Shown here one piece after another: positions 17,712 to 27,674 of a DNA stretch of 64,000 nt (positions are counted from its first letter, which is position 1; every line of letters begins with the position of its first letter). The position numbers were made by a program, and so were the translations under genes. Below the pieces are notes generated by a model. That model did no database searches. It saw only the letters and a list, made by a program, of their open reading frames with translations, and was not told where the DNA came from. Origin of the DNA: CBFGRV01 sp965651265 (GTDB lineage: Bacteria; Bacteroidota; Rhodothermia; Rhodothermales; VXPQ01); NCBI GenBank assembly GCA_965651265.1, contig CBFGRV010000013.1, forward strand, positions 11,518-75,517, read 5' to 3'.

Positions 17712-19751
17712 ATGATGAGATCGGTACCATCGCTCAAGAGATGGCTGAGCACGGCTATTTGCCTGCTCATGTCATTTGGACTGTTATACCCGGCCGCAGC
17801 GCAGGTTGGCGGACCGTATGAACCGGATACGGCTACGGTGCTGCTGCTGCATTTTGACGACAACCTCGACAATGCCTCCGAATTCTCGGACGACGCCGTA
17901 GGGCACGGAAACCTTTCATTCGTCTCCAATGCCGCCCTCGGCCTGGGGCAGGCACTCCGCCTCGACAACGATTCCCAGGGAGATTCCTCCTATGTGACCG
18001 TTCCGCATGGTGACGCGCTCAACCTCGATGGTAATTGGACGATCGAGGGCTGGATCAACGTGTTCACGTTCGGCGAGTCCAATCAGGACTGGCGTTGGGT
18101 ACCGCGCCTCATCATCAAACCGGGAGAGGAAGTATTCTGGCGGCCGAACTACTTCATCGAGCTTTGGGGTAGTAGCCGCTTCTTCAGCAGTGGATACCAT
18201 TCCGCCACGGGCTGCTGCTGGCCGCAAGCCAACACACCGAACGACACGATGGAACCGGGCCAGTGGTATCACATCGCCTTCATTAGAGATACCACGGAGC
18301 ACATCCTCGCTCAGGTCGTGCACAACGCCAATCGTGAACTGATTGCGTTCACTTCGGCCGCATACGACCCGATCTCAGAGGCGCCCCCCTTGTTGAACGG
18401 GAACGACGTTCATATTGGATGGGCCGGCGGGGGAAGCACGGACTCCTGGCTCGACGGCTTCGTCGATGAGATTCGAATCAGCAATGTCGTCCGGGACTTC
18501 GGTATCCCACCGATTCTTACGGACGTCACGGAGTTGACCAACCAGACATCGGACGTGCCCGGCTACGAGGTTTCGATCGAGGCATTCAAGTTAGGCACGG
18601 GTAGCATCGCCGACGTCACACTGCACTACGACGTGGGTGCAGGCTTCCAGGAGATTCCCATGACGTCGAACGGCGATCGACTCTATTCGGCAACCATTCC
18701 TCAGCAGGAGCTGGGAACGGTCATTCGCTATTACGTCTCGGCCACCGACGACGCCGACATGCGCGCGACGATGCCCTCGACGGCCGAGGCCGATGAGACC
18801 TACTACTCCTTCGGCATCTACGAAGAAGGCACGCAGACACTCTACCTCAGCTTCGAAGAAGGCTCCGGCTCGCCCGTCGACGAATCGCAGTACGCCCACC
18901 AGGTGACCGTCTTCGGAACGGCAACGTACGTCGATGACGCAGCCGTGGGTGATTACGCGCTCGACCTGGACGAGGGCGACCAGACCTACCTCGAAATTCA
19001 GTCGCCCTTCCTCGCCAGCACCGAGATGACCGTCGAGCTCTGGTTCAATGCGGACTCGATCAAACAGGATGTTCGCCTGATTGGAAAGGAGAGTCCAGGC
19101 GGATCGTGGTTCCAGCAGAATTTCGAGATGAAATTCCTCACCGGAAACCGGTTGTCGGCGGGCACCTACCTTCCGGATGGTGACGGCTACATCATCAACG
19201 ATCTATATCTGGATGACAGCCTGCACACCGGAACCTGGTACCACGCACTCTACGTGCTCTCCGCCGACAGCGCACTCCTTCGTGTAAGCAACATCGACGG
19301 AGAGGTAGTAGGAGAGAAGCGCATCGGCGTCGAGGGCACGGCGATTCTCGCTGGTGGTCCGTTCCGAATCGGCCACTCCGGCCCGGCCGCGCAAGGCTAT
19401 TTCGACGGCCGCGTCGACGAGGTGCGGGTCTTCAACTACGCTCGCGATGAGTTCACGACGGCGACTGAAGACCAGGCGGAATTGCCGCATGCCATCGTCT
19501 TGGAGCAAAACTATCCGAACCCATTCAATCCCTCTACGACCATCTCGTACACGTTGCCAGCTGCCATGAAGGTCAATCTGGTCGTGTTCGACGTGCTGGG
19601 ACGTCAGGTTGCCAAGCTGGTGGATGAGCAGCAGAGTGCGGGACGGTATGAGGTGAGCTTCGACGGCGCCGGTCTGGCGAGCGGTCTGTACTACTATCGT
19701 CTGGAAAGCGACGTGCAGACGCATACTCGAAGCATGATGCTCCTGAAGTAG
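17712..19751 (+). CDS. LamG-domain secreted protein with T9SS sorting domain
   Basis: This 679-residue protein has a signal peptide (ending YPAAAQ near residue 31). It contains two concanavalin-like LamG/jelly-roll modules, at about 42-260 (LLLHFDDNLDN, TIEGWINVFT, WLDGFVDEIRISN) and about 375-590 (LYLSFEEGSGSPVDES, MTVELWFNAD, YFDGRVDEVRVFNY), with a beta-sandwich between. It ends in a textbook type A T9SS sorting domain: LEQNYPNPFNPSTTISYTLP, then VFDVLGRQVAKLVD and ASGLYYYRLES. It is probably exported through the T9SS and kept at the cell surface, binding glycans or proteins. It heads the plus-strand envelope cluster and is divergent from the GH172 run, possibly sharing its operator region. 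A strong hairpin follows the stop codon. Two M codons occur in tandem at 17712/17715. Confidence 0.88.
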   Translation: MMRSVPSLKRWLSTAICLLMSFGLLYPAAAQVGGPYEPDTATVLLLHFDDNLDNASEFSDDAVGHGNLSFVSNAALGLGQALRLDNDSQGDSSYVTVPHGDALNLDGNWTIEGWINVFTFGESNQDWRWVPRLIIKPGEEVFWRPNYFIELWGSSRFFSSGYHSATGCCWPQANTPNDTMEPGQWYHIAFIRDTTEHILAQVVHNANRELIAFTSAAYDPISEAPPLLNGNDVHIGWAGGGSTDSWLDGFVDEIRISNVVRDFGIPPILTDVTELTNQTSDVPGYEVSIEAFKLGTGSIADVTLHYDVGAGFQEIPMTSNGDRLYSATIPQQELGTVIRYYVSATDDADMRATMPSTAEADETYYSFGIYEEGTQTLYLSFEEGSGSPVDESQYAHQVTVFGTATYVDDAAVGDYALDLDEGDQTYLEIQSPFLASTEMTVELWFNADSIKQDVRLIGKESPGGSWFQQNFEMKFLTGNRLSAGTYLPDGDGYIINDLYLDDSLHTGTWYHALYVLSADSALLRVSNIDGEVVGEKRIGVEGTAILAGGPFRIGHSGPAAQGYFDGRVDEVRVFNYARDEFTTATEDQAELPHAIVLEQNYPNPFNPSTTISYTLPAAMKVNLVVFDVLGRQVAKLVDEQQSAGRYEVSFDGAGLASGLYYYRLESDVQTHTRSMMLLK

Positions 19752-19798
19752 AATCCTATAAGGTGTCTTCCAGCCCTCCTGCTGGGAGAAGTGGGGAA

Positions 19799-19837
19799 GG
19801 CCATGGCCCGCGCCCTCGACGGCGCGGGCCGGTGGCC
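19799..19837 (+). other. GC-rich intercistronic hairpin
   Basis: GGCCA-T-GGCCCGCGCC-(6)-GGCGCGGGCC-GG-TGGCC forms a 15-bp stem with a small internal loop. It starts 48 bases after the LamG gene stop and ends 28 bases before the next gene. No T-run follows, so it fits an mRNA-stability or processing element, or a weak terminator, inside the cluster. Confidence 0.6.
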
Positions 19838-19865
19838 ACCGTAGTATGTCCGTTTGCGGAGTCTG

Positions 19866-20468
19866 ATGAAAACCCTCTCCAGCATCACGCGGCTTCTGTG
19901 CCTGGCATTCCTCGTCGTGACCGGCGTGGGTTGCGATACCGGGGTTCAGGAATCCCCGGAACCAGGTGTGCTTCGCGTGACGATGCAGGCGGATCCGGCC
20001 GACACTACGATCGTGATCGCCGGCCAGGTTCTCACGGTCTCGCCTTCCGATAGCTTCGGGGTCACCATCTATCAGGGGCGTGCCTTCCGCGATACTCTGT
20101 TCGCAGTGCTTCTGAAGAGCACTACGAGCTACCGAGAGCGAGACTACGTCTACAACGTCTTTCAGCGCGACGGATCGGAGTTCGCCGAGTTCGTGATCTT
20201 CGAGTCGCTCCTTCCGCCCGGCGATTACGACAGCCTTCGTTTCAGCGCGAGTGCTGAGATGCTGAGCATTGGAAGCTTCTTGATTCCGGTGCGGCTTCCG
20301 CCTGACGCCGATCCGGCCATGGATTTTCCGGCTCGTTTTCGGATCGCCGAGCGTGACACCACCGAAATCAAGGTCATGCTGCGCCCGCTTGAATCGGTAC
20401 GGCGCTTCAGGGACATGTACCTGTTCCATCGGCAGTTCGAGGTAACCCACATCGAGAATCCGTCATGA
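19866..20468 (+). CDS. putative lipoprotein of unknown function
   Basis: This protein of about 200 residues has a lipoprotein signal (MKTLSSITRLLCLAFLVVTGVGC, lipobox VGVGC-like with cysteine near 23). An ATG 12 bases earlier (19854) is also possible. The mature part is beta-rich with an Ig-like first strand set (VLRVTMQADPADTTIVIAGQ) and no recognised catalytic motif. Its stop overlaps the start of the next lipoprotein gene (ATGA), so the two are translationally coupled and precede a TonB receptor gene. A role as a surface or periplasmic accessory to that receptor is inferred from position only. No family was recognised. Confidence 0.75.
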   Translation: MKTLSSITRLLCLAFLVVTGVGCDTGVQESPEPGVLRVTMQADPADTTIVIAGQVLTVSPSDSFGVTIYQGRAFRDTLFAVLLKSTTSYRERDYVYNVFQRDGSEFAEFVIFESLLPPGDYDSLRFSASAEMLSIGSFLIPVRLPPDADPAMDFPARFRIAERDTTEIKVMLRPLESVRRFRDMYLFHRQFEVTHIENPS

Positions 20469-21910
20469 GCCGACCGGATCGCTTCAGTTGGTGGTGGGCG
20501 GCCGTTCTGATGATGGCAATGGGCCCCGTCCTGACCGCATGCGAGGAGGTTCTGACTCCTCCGAATGCCAATGAGCCGCCGAACACGACGCTGGCCAACA
20601 TCCCGCAGGAGAATGACACGTTGTTCGCCCTGACGACGCTTCATTGGGATGGTGAGGATGTCGACGGATTCGTGGCAGGGTACGAGTATCGCTACATCAC
20701 GCATCACCTGATTCTGGGCGACTCTGTGCTTACCGACTGGGAGTTCACCGGGGAGACGAGTCTGACGATTGCGTTCGAATCGTCCGACGAGCTGAACCTG
20801 CAAATCTTCCAGGTGCGCGCCGTCGACAATTCGGGGGACGTCGATCCGACTCCGGCCGAGCGCCGCTTCTACACGCGCAAGACGATCTTTCCCGTGACGG
20901 AGATCGTCGAGCCCTCAAACCAGGAGGTTTTCTTCGCTCTGGATCACGTGACCGACTGGTGGGAAGGCATTCGGCTCACCATGACCGCGCGCGACCAGGA
21001 TGGCGAGGTGATGGAATACGGCTGGGCCGTCGATGGCAGTGACTGGACGTGGACCAGGGACACGACTCTGTTCATTCCGCCGAGCGCATTCGATGCGCCG
21101 CTCGAAGGGCAGCACCAGATTCGGGTCACCTCGCGGGATAATACCAATCTGCTGGATCCGACGGGCGATTCCGTCACGATCCGGCTCGTTCGGCCCATCC
21201 ACGACCGCCGCATCCTCATCGTCGACGAGACTACCGAATCCAATTTCCCCTTCGGTGTGACCTTCACGGACGATGAGGTAGACCGCTTCTATGCCGATCT
21301 GTTCGGCACCGAGTACAGCTGGGATTACAACGAACGGGGCGCGCCTCCCAAAGACACGCTAGCCAGGTACCAGCTCGTCGTGTGGCATGCGGACAACAGC
21401 TACTCGACGAATCCTCATCGACTACCTCAGCACGTCGATCTCATCCAGGACTACCTGAACACGGGCGGCGACTTCATCATGAGTGGATGGCGCATCCTGA
21501 AATCATTCAAGCCCACGGAGAACTTCCCGCAGGCTTTCGCCGACGGCACGTTCGTGCACGACTACCTCCACATCAATGCGGCAGACGAAACGCCGCTTGG
21601 AGGTGATTTCGACCGGGCCATCGGCGTCGGTGCATTCAGCGACATCAACGTGGACTCGCTCAAGCTGGCCAACTCCTTCCCCTATTACGGGCTCCTCGGG
21701 CAGGTGAACATCATCCCCGAGCGCGGAGGATTCACGGAAGTGATCTATTCATACGACGGAAACCTTCCTGCCTACCGCGGAATGGCCGTGGGTCTGCGGT
21801 ACTACGGAACGAGCTTCAATGCGGCCGTGCTCGGATTTCCGGTCTTCTTCATCAGGGAGGATGACGCGAAGCGGCTCGGCGCCGAACTCTTGTCCAGTAT
21901 GGGTTACTAG
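20465..21910 (+). CDS. lipoprotein with Ig/Fn3-like repeats and a GATase-like C-terminal domain
   Basis: This 481-residue protein has a lipoprotein signal (AVLMMAMGPVLTACEE, cysteine near 26). Residues about 35-250 contain two Ig/Fn3-like sandwiches (PPNTTLANIPQENDTLFALTTLHWDGEDVDGFVAGYEYR starts the first; the second has MTARDQDGEVMEYGWAVDG). Residues about 255-480 start RRILIVDET and continue with ARYQLVVWHADNS and IQDYLNTGGDFIMSGWRI, the pattern of a ThuA/class I GATase-like flavodoxin-type fold seen in many surface lipoproteins of this phylum. It overlaps the preceding small lipoprotein by four bases and lies 45 bases before the TonB receptor. It may bind a ligand for that receptor. No catalytic triad is obvious. 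Confidence 0.72.
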   Translation: MSRPDRFSWWWAAVLMMAMGPVLTACEEVLTPPNANEPPNTTLANIPQENDTLFALTTLHWDGEDVDGFVAGYEYRYITHHLILGDSVLTDWEFTGETSLTIAFESSDELNLQIFQVRAVDNSGDVDPTPAERRFYTRKTIFPVTEIVEPSNQEVFFALDHVTDWWEGIRLTMTARDQDGEVMEYGWAVDGSDWTWTRDTTLFIPPSAFDAPLEGQHQIRVTSRDNTNLLDPTGDSVTIRLVRPIHDRRILIVDETTESNFPFGVTFTDDEVDRFYADLFGTEYSWDYNERGAPPKDTLARYQLVVWHADNSYSTNPHRLPQHVDLIQDYLNTGGDFIMSGWRILKSFKPTENFPQAFADGTFVHDYLHINAADETPLGGDFDRAIGVGAFSDINVDSLKLANSFPYYGLLGQVNIIPERGGFTEVIYSYDGNLPAYRGMAVGLRYYGTSFNAAVLGFPVFFIREDDAKRLGAELLSSMGY

Positions 21911-21955
21911 CCGCGCTCCACGATGTGTGATCGTTCGAACATCAGACGTGAAACC

Positions 21956-24757
21956 ATGGGCGACATGACCCGACATCGATCCTCTTTGTTGGCCGCGATG
22001 TTGATGGTCTGGCTGATCTGGCCGACGAGTTCGCATGCGCAAACCTGGGGCAAAATATCCGGGGTCGTCACCGATGCGCAGACGGGCGAAACGCTCATCG
22101 GCGCAAACGTCATCGTTGACGGACTCCAGCTGGGAGCCGCAACCGACGCCTCGGGTGAGTACTTCATCCTGCGTGTTCCGCCGGGCGCCTACTCGATCAG
22201 GGCCTCCTACATCGGATATCACACGAGGACCATCACTAACGTCATCGTAGAGGCGGATCTCACGACGCGACTGGACATCCAGCTCGAGTCGCAGGCGATC
22301 GAATCGCCGGAGCTTGAGATTGTAGCCGAACGCGGGATGGTTCAGCCGGACGTGACCTTTACGCGTCGTACGACGAGTCGAGAGACGATGGAGTCGCTCC
22401 CCGGTCTCGATGCGGCATCCGACATATTCTCCATTCAGGCAGGCGCGATCGTCGACCAGGCACCGGAGATTCTGACCCTCGACGACGGAACGCAGATCCA
22501 GGTTCGCGACGAGAGTGTGGCCAATGTCCACGTCCGCGGCGGCCGAGGTGGTGAGATTCTTTTCATGGTGGACGGGATGCCCGTGACGCACCCTATCTAC
22601 GGCGGTCGGAGCGTTCTCGATCTGAACGTCGTGAGTGTGGACGAGATCGAGCTCCTTACCGGGGCCTTCAGTGCCGAGTACGGTCAGGCGCAATCCGGGG
22701 TAGTCAACATCTCTACGCGAACGGGTGGAGATCGCCTGCAGGCCGGCGTGAAGTATAAGACGGACTCATTCGAGATCACGGATGAGGCCTTCCAGAGACA
22801 TTACAGTGCCCTCTACCTCTCGGGACCCGAGCCCATTACCAAGTCCCTTCTACCCAGTCTGGGAATCCATCTGCCCGGGGAGGCCTACGTATTTCTTTCC
22901 GCCAGTGGTGAGATAACCAACACTCCCTACAACAATCATCGAACCCGAGACTCATACTCACTGTTCGGAATCGATTTCACCGGTAAGCAAGACAATTCTG
23001 CCACGCTAAGTGGAAAACTGAATTACCGCCTCAGTGATCGCGTCGAGACCATTGCCAGCTACAATGGTTCGTGGAAACGATGGAGTAGTTTCAGCTGGTT
23101 GTGGAGAGATCATCCGGATAATATGGCAGAGTATGCCAGGGACAACAACAGTCTCAATCTCAAACTCCGGCATACCCTCTCCAATCGCACTTTCTACGAC
23201 GTCAATTTCGGCCTCCTTGACGTGCGATACCATGGTTCATTGGATGGCCGCACGCCTGAGGATTTCTGGGTGATTGAACGTGCACCTGACGGGGCTATCG
23301 ACACGTTGTACTCGACCATACAGGCGCCACAAACCGATCCGCTAACCGGATTCTACGATAATCAGGGATTCGAGAACATCTGGCGTGATGATGACATGCG
23401 GACGTACACCTTCAAGGGCGACGTCATCTCGCAAATCACGCAAGATCACCTCATCAAGACCGGGATCGAGGTCAAGTACAACGACCTTCGATACGTGGAT
23501 ATTCAGGATGGGGGCGTGAAGCTGTCGCCGTACGGCGAGTACGTCTGGCGTGGCGGCCCTGAGGCGCCCCCTCCTCCGGGTCCCTTCAAAGAATTTGGTC
23601 AGAATCGATGGGTATTCCATGCAAAGCCATGGATGGGGGGAGCCTACATCCAGGATAAGTTCGAAAAGTACAGCCTCATCGTGAATGCCGGGGCGAGAAT
23701 CGACTGGTTCCTGACCGGTAGCGTCGTCAACGACGAGAACTACAAGGCACAGTGGGAGGCGGCGACAGGTCTATCCGCAGATTGGCAGCGATTCAAGTAC
23801 ACGGTCAGTCCCCGATTCGGCATCTCGTTCCCCGTTTCACTGAATACCGTCTTGTTCTTCTCGTACGGCCATTTCAATCAGCTGCCGGAGATCCAGTTCT
23901 TCTACCGTGACCCGTACACGGGCGGGTTCACCGGCAATCCGCATCTCGATTTCGTCCAGACTATCCTCTACGAGTTCGGCTTCACCCATCAGTTCACAGA
24001 AAGTTGGGCGGTCGACGTAAAGAGCTACAACAAAGACATTTCGAGGCAGGTTGGGACGACACGCCTGCGGGCGCACCTCGGACTGCCCGTCCACCTATAC
24101 GACAACAACGGATATGCGCGCGCACGTGGCATCGAGCTCAATCTGAAGAAGCGATATCGGAATTACACGTCGGGCGAAATCAACTACACCGTGCAGTGGG
24201 CCACGGGCTACTCGTCGTCGGCCTTCGAGGACTACATCCGCTCGATCAACGATTTCCCAAATCCGATTCGTGAGCGCCGTTTGAGTTGGGATATTCGGCA
24301 CCAGGTCGTCCTACAGGCGATGCTCGCCTCGCCGCCCGGCCGTCCTCTGAGCTTATTCGGACTCCGGTTGCCGGACGATTGGAGCCTGACGGTACTCTCT
24401 CGCCTGTCGTCGGGATACCCTTACACACCCGGTACGAATGACCCCGTCGAGGCTCAACAGCGGGAAAATGCGCTGAGCGGACCCCCCACGTATTCGACCG
24501 ACGTGAAATTCAGAAAGGCGTTCTCGATTGGAGGCGCAAGTGCCGGACTGCTTTTCGAAGTGTTCAATGTATTCGATCAGAAGAATACGCAGATCAACTT
24601 CGGCTTCAATCCTTGGACGGGTGAACCGTACATATTTGGGGATGTCATCCAGAACACGAATCAGCTATACAACTGGCATGATTCATTTCGACTGATGGAT
24701 CCTCGCCAATTCTCAATTGGGAGACACGTTCAACTGGGTATTGAGTTCGATTTGTAG
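21956..24757 (+). CDS. TonB-dependent outer-membrane receptor
   Basis: This protein is 933 residues from the ATG at 21956; starts at 21923 and 21965 are also open, and all place a signal peptide ending SSHAQ. Domains in order are a CarboxypepD_reg-like beta domain (GKISGVVTDAQTGETLIGANV to DIQLES, about 25-110), a plug domain (VHVRGGRGGEILFMVDGMPV, then IELLTGAFSAEYGQAQSGVVNIST, about 140-250), and a 22-strand barrel ending in LGIEFDL. It lacks clear SusC features, so it belongs to the broad outer-membrane beta-barrel receptor group. It is followed after 9 bases by a secreted Fn3 protein and then a PorV-like barrel, the same order as at 37550-44680. The imported ligand cannot be read from sequence; the two lipoproteins upstream may take part. 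Confidence 0.9.
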   Translation: MGDMTRHRSSLLAAMLMVWLIWPTSSHAQTWGKISGVVTDAQTGETLIGANVIVDGLQLGAATDASGEYFILRVPPGAYSIRASYIGYHTRTITNVIVEADLTTRLDIQLESQAIESPELEIVAERGMVQPDVTFTRRTTSRETMESLPGLDAASDIFSIQAGAIVDQAPEILTLDDGTQIQVRDESVANVHVRGGRGGEILFMVDGMPVTHPIYGGRSVLDLNVVSVDEIELLTGAFSAEYGQAQSGVVNISTRTGGDRLQAGVKYKTDSFEITDEAFQRHYSALYLSGPEPITKSLLPSLGIHLPGEAYVFLSASGEITNTPYNNHRTRDSYSLFGIDFTGKQDNSATLSGKLNYRLSDRVETIASYNGSWKRWSSFSWLWRDHPDNMAEYARDNNSLNLKLRHTLSNRTFYDVNFGLLDVRYHGSLDGRTPEDFWVIERAPDGAIDTLYSTIQAPQTDPLTGFYDNQGFENIWRDDDMRTYTFKGDVISQITQDHLIKTGIEVKYNDLRYVDIQDGGVKLSPYGEYVWRGGPEAPPPPGPFKEFGQNRWVFHAKPWMGGAYIQDKFEKYSLIVNAGARIDWFLTGSVVNDENYKAQWEAATGLSADWQRFKYTVSPRFGISFPVSLNTVLFFSYGHFNQLPEIQFFYRDPYTGGFTGNPHLDFVQTILYEFGFTHQFTESWAVDVKSYNKDISRQVGTTRLRAHLGLPVHLYDNNGYARARGIELNLKKRYRNYTSGEINYTVQWATGYSSSAFEDYIRSINDFPNPIRERRLSWDIRHQVVLQAMLASPPGRPLSLFGLRLPDDWSLTVLSRLSSGYPYTPGTNDPVEAQQRENALSGPPTYSTDVKFRKAFSIGGASAGLLFEVFNVFDQKNTQINFGFNPWTGEPYIFGDVIQNTNQLYNWHDSFRLMDPRQFSIGRHVQLGIEFDL

Positions 24758-24766
24758 CATTCTGCC

Positions 24767-26620
24767 ATGCAGATAAAAAGACCGGCAGAAGACGGAATTC
24801 GGCGGTTGCCCGTCACGTCGTCGAGGATGGCATCCATTACGACGTTCATCGGCGTGTTCGTATTGGTGTTTCTGCCGGTCGCGAAATCGGCGCATGCACA
24901 AAGGGCCGCGCTGGACTGGAAAATGCACGACGTCGGGAAGGTGCGGCAGCTGATAACGAATATGGGGACGCTCTGGGGCGCCAGTACGAACTATCCGGGT
25001 CTGATCTATTCAGAGTTTCCGCCGAACAGCTTCGAAGAGCACCTGGGCGAAGGCGGAATCTGGGTCGGCGCCATCGTCAACAACGATACCCTCGTGTCAG
25101 TCGCCTCGAGTTGGAACTCCTCCTTCGAATTCTATCCCGGACCCGATCCGGCCGACTCCGTGTGGGTGGTTCGCAATGGAGAAACCGTGGACATCCCATG
25201 GTGGCCGGGGAGCTATCAGGGCGTCTCCGATCAGGATTTCGTTACGAAGTATAGCGACTACAATCTGACGAATATCGCCAACCACACGCCCATGTATGTA
25301 GACGTGCTCCAGACCAGCTATGCATGGGCATCGCCACCCCTCGATGAGGTCATCATCTACACCTACCGCGTGATCCCCACTCGATATGACCTCAAAGATG
25401 CCTACATCGCACTCTGGGTCGATGGAAATGTGGGATTCCGGGGTGACACGTGGGACTTCGCCCTCGACGACTACTCCGAGTACTACCACGACCTGAAGCT
25501 AGGCGTCTCGTTGGACAATCCTGGCGGCGTGGATGGCATGGCCGTCAGCCCCATCGGGTTTCGGATTTACCCTCCTTCCGATGTCTCGGCGGACGACCTC
25601 AGGTGGACGTTCAACTGGTATCCGGGCCAGGGCTTGGGCGCACCACCCTCCCGAGATCCTGAGCGCTACCTGGAGATGGCCGCCAACGAGATCATGCAGA
25701 ACCAGCAGCAACCGATCGGCTCGCAGTACATGATATCGTTCGGTCCCTTCGATCTGAGCGTCGGGGATACACTGAGTTTCCGCGTAGGCCAGGTCCTGGG
25801 GATGGGTCTCGAGGGGATGATGGCGAACGTCGAACGCATCGACTGGTTGGTGAGTCGCGACTTCAAGGTGCCGTCCCCACCTCCGTCGCCGCCCCTCCGC
25901 ATCAGTGCCCAATCCGGCCAGGTAACGCTTTCCTGGCAGCCGCAGGCGGGCGACGTCAACCCCGAAGAGTACGTCGATCCGAATCGCGCCGACAATGTCG
26001 AGCAGCCGTTTGAGGGATATCGTGTCTACAAGAGCACACAGAGTCTGGATGGCCCGTGGACGCTGTTGGCCGATTTCGATGTTGCCGGAAATCGATTCGG
26101 ACCCAATACGGGACTACAGTACGAGTACACGGATCAGGGCCTTCTGAACAACTTCGAATACTACTACACGGTCACTGCTTACTCGAAGCCTGACTCAGTC
26201 ACCGACTTCCCCAGTCAGGAGTCCAGCCTGCGCACAACGGCGCAGCGTGTCGTGCCCGGTACCGAGCCACCTGAGACAGTGGGGCAGGTGGCCGTCGTGC
26301 CGAATCCTTATCGCGGCGATGCCGGCTACGAGTCCTTCAATCCGCCCTGGGAGCGGCCGCCGGAGACCAGGTCGCGGTGGATGGAGCAGGACCGGAGGAT
26401 TCAGTTCATCAATCTGCCCAGCCGCTGCCGGATTCAGATCTACACGGTGGCCGGTGATCCCGTGCAGACGCTCTACCACGAGAGCACGACGCGAGGGTAC
26501 GAAGACTGGAATTTGACTTCCTCCGTGGGCCAGGCCGTGGCGAGCGGCATCTACATGTTCGCTGTCGAGGATCTGGAGACTGGAGAGGTTCAGGTGGGAA
26601 GCTTCGTAATCATCAAATGA
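24767..26620 (+). CDS. secreted Fn3-containing protein with divergent sorting tail
   Basis: This 617-residue protein has a positively charged N-terminus; the signal peptide core is ITTFIGVFVLVFLPVAKSAHAQ, and an ATG at 24827 would be a tidier start. Residues about 45-370 form a large beta-rich region of unknown fold (IVNNDTLVSVASSW, LDEVIIYTYRVIPT, KDAYIALWVDGNVG). An Fn3-like domain follows (LRISAQSGQVTLSWQPQAG to FEYYYTVTAYSKP). The C-terminus has VVPNPYRGDAG and VASGIYMFAVEDLETGEVQVGSFVIIK, a T9SS-like sorting fold with non-canonical motifs. It is arranged like the 41111-43456 protein in the second triplet. It sits between the TonB receptor (9 bases) and a PorV-like barrel, suggesting a surface protein handled by both. 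Its activity is unknown. Confidence 0.75.
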   Translation: MQIKRPAEDGIRRLPVTSSRMASITTFIGVFVLVFLPVAKSAHAQRAALDWKMHDVGKVRQLITNMGTLWGASTNYPGLIYSEFPPNSFEEHLGEGGIWVGAIVNNDTLVSVASSWNSSFEFYPGPDPADSVWVVRNGETVDIPWWPGSYQGVSDQDFVTKYSDYNLTNIANHTPMYVDVLQTSYAWASPPLDEVIIYTYRVIPTRYDLKDAYIALWVDGNVGFRGDTWDFALDDYSEYYHDLKLGVSLDNPGGVDGMAVSPIGFRIYPPSDVSADDLRWTFNWYPGQGLGAPPSRDPERYLEMAANEIMQNQQQPIGSQYMISFGPFDLSVGDTLSFRVGQVLGMGLEGMMANVERIDWLVSRDFKVPSPPPSPPLRISAQSGQVTLSWQPQAGDVNPEEYVDPNRADNVEQPFEGYRVYKSTQSLDGPWTLLADFDVAGNRFGPNTGLQYEYTDQGLLNNFEYYYTVTAYSKPDSVTDFPSQESSLRTTAQRVVPGTEPPETVGQVAVVPNPYRGDAGYESFNPPWERPPETRSRWMEQDRRIQFINLPSRCRIQIYTVAGDPVQTLYHESTTRGYEDWNLTSSVGQAVASGIYMFAVEDLETGEVQVGSFVIIK

Positions 26621-26711
26621 GCACGGTGTCGAACTGGTGGCCACCAAACGGCGCATGGCCCTCGGGCATCGATCCTCGTAGCCCGCGGATCGAAGGGTCG
26701 AAATAGATCGC

Positions 26712-27653
26712 ATGGTCGACGTGATGAGAAGAACGATAGGGCTCCTGGTAGTTGTCGCAAGCGTGGCTCTGGCGAGCCCGGCAACCGCACAGTACGAGCG
26801 CCCGGGCAGCACGGCTGCCCAGTTTCTGAAGATTGGCATCAGTGCCCGAGGTGCCGCGATCGGAGAGGCATTCATCGCGGGCGTTGAGGGGGCCGAGGCC
26901 GTTCATTATAACCCGGCCAATCTCGGCTATATGGATGGGTTCAGCCTCGCGCTCTCGCACACGAACTGGTTCGCCGGCATCGACCATCAATTCGTAAGCG
27001 CGGCTTATCGGACGTCCCTCGGGACCGTCGCCGCCTCGGTTACTGCCCTGACCACCGACGTCATGACCGTCCGCACGCCCCTCCAGCCCGAGGGGACGGG
27101 CGAGACGTTCCGGGCCTCGAGCGTAAGAGCCGGCGTTTCGGTGGCCCGGCTGCTGACGGATCGGGTCGCATTCGGCGGCACCGTCAATTTCATACATCTC
27201 GGCCTTTTCTCCGGGTACGCTCAGCGCGCTATTGCGGCGGATATCGCGGCGTCCTACCGGAGCGACTTCCGTGGTTTCCGTTTCGGGATGAAGATCGCAA
27301 ATCTGGGCTCGGAAGTGACGTTCATCAACGAATCGTATCCACTGCCCGTGAACTTCTCATTCGGCGCCGCGATCGACGTGGTAGAGGCGGGCAATCACGA
27401 GCTGGTCGCCCACGGATCGGCCATGAAGCCGAATGACGGCAGGCCGCTCGGCAGCGTCGGCCTCGAATACGGGTTTGACCGCCTGCTCTACCTCCGCGGC
27501 GGGTATGCACTCAATCACGGAGCGGCACGCTATTCCTTCGGCGGCGGCCTCCACCTCGGCCTGGGCTCCTATGCCTTTCGCTTCGATTACGGGTACAGCG
27601 ATTTCTCGATGCTCGGCCAGGCCCACAGATTCGCATTCGGCCTGCACCTGTAG
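26712..27653 (+). CDS. PorV/PorQ-family outer-membrane barrel protein
   Basis: This 313-residue protein has a signal peptide ending SPATAQ; an ATG at 26724 is an alternative start. The family pattern is clear: AAQFLKIGISARGAAIGEAFIAGVEGAEAVHYNPANLGYMDGFSLALSHTNWFAGI at about 35-90, followed by amphipathic beta strands and the terminal FAFGLHL. PorV in the T9SS carries cargo from the translocon to the attachment complex; PorV-like paralogs often accompany specific secreted proteins. It lies third in a TonB receptor / Fn3 protein / PorV triplet, duplicated at 37550-44680. It may dedicate T9SS export to the protein encoded just upstream or to the two sorting-domain proteins just downstream. Confidence 0.85.
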   Translation: MVDVMRRTIGLLVVVASVALASPATAQYERPGSTAAQFLKIGISARGAAIGEAFIAGVEGAEAVHYNPANLGYMDGFSLALSHTNWFAGIDHQFVSAAYRTSLGTVAASVTALTTDVMTVRTPLQPEGTGETFRASSVRAGVSVARLLTDRVAFGGTVNFIHLGLFSGYAQRAIAADIAASYRSDFRGFRFGMKIANLGSEVTFINESYPLPVNFSFGAAIDVVEAGNHELVAHGSAMKPNDGRPLGSVGLEYGFDRLLYLRGGYALNHGAARYSFGGGLHLGLGSYAFRFDYGYSDFSMLGQAHRFAFGLHL

Positions 27654-27674
27654 TTCACAACCTGACTTGATCGA

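Noticed and set aside
19203..20450. 415-codon open frame on the minus strand
   Set aside because: It spans the 3' end of the LamG gene and the small lipoprotein gene and has low-complexity basic composition; it is an antisense shadow.
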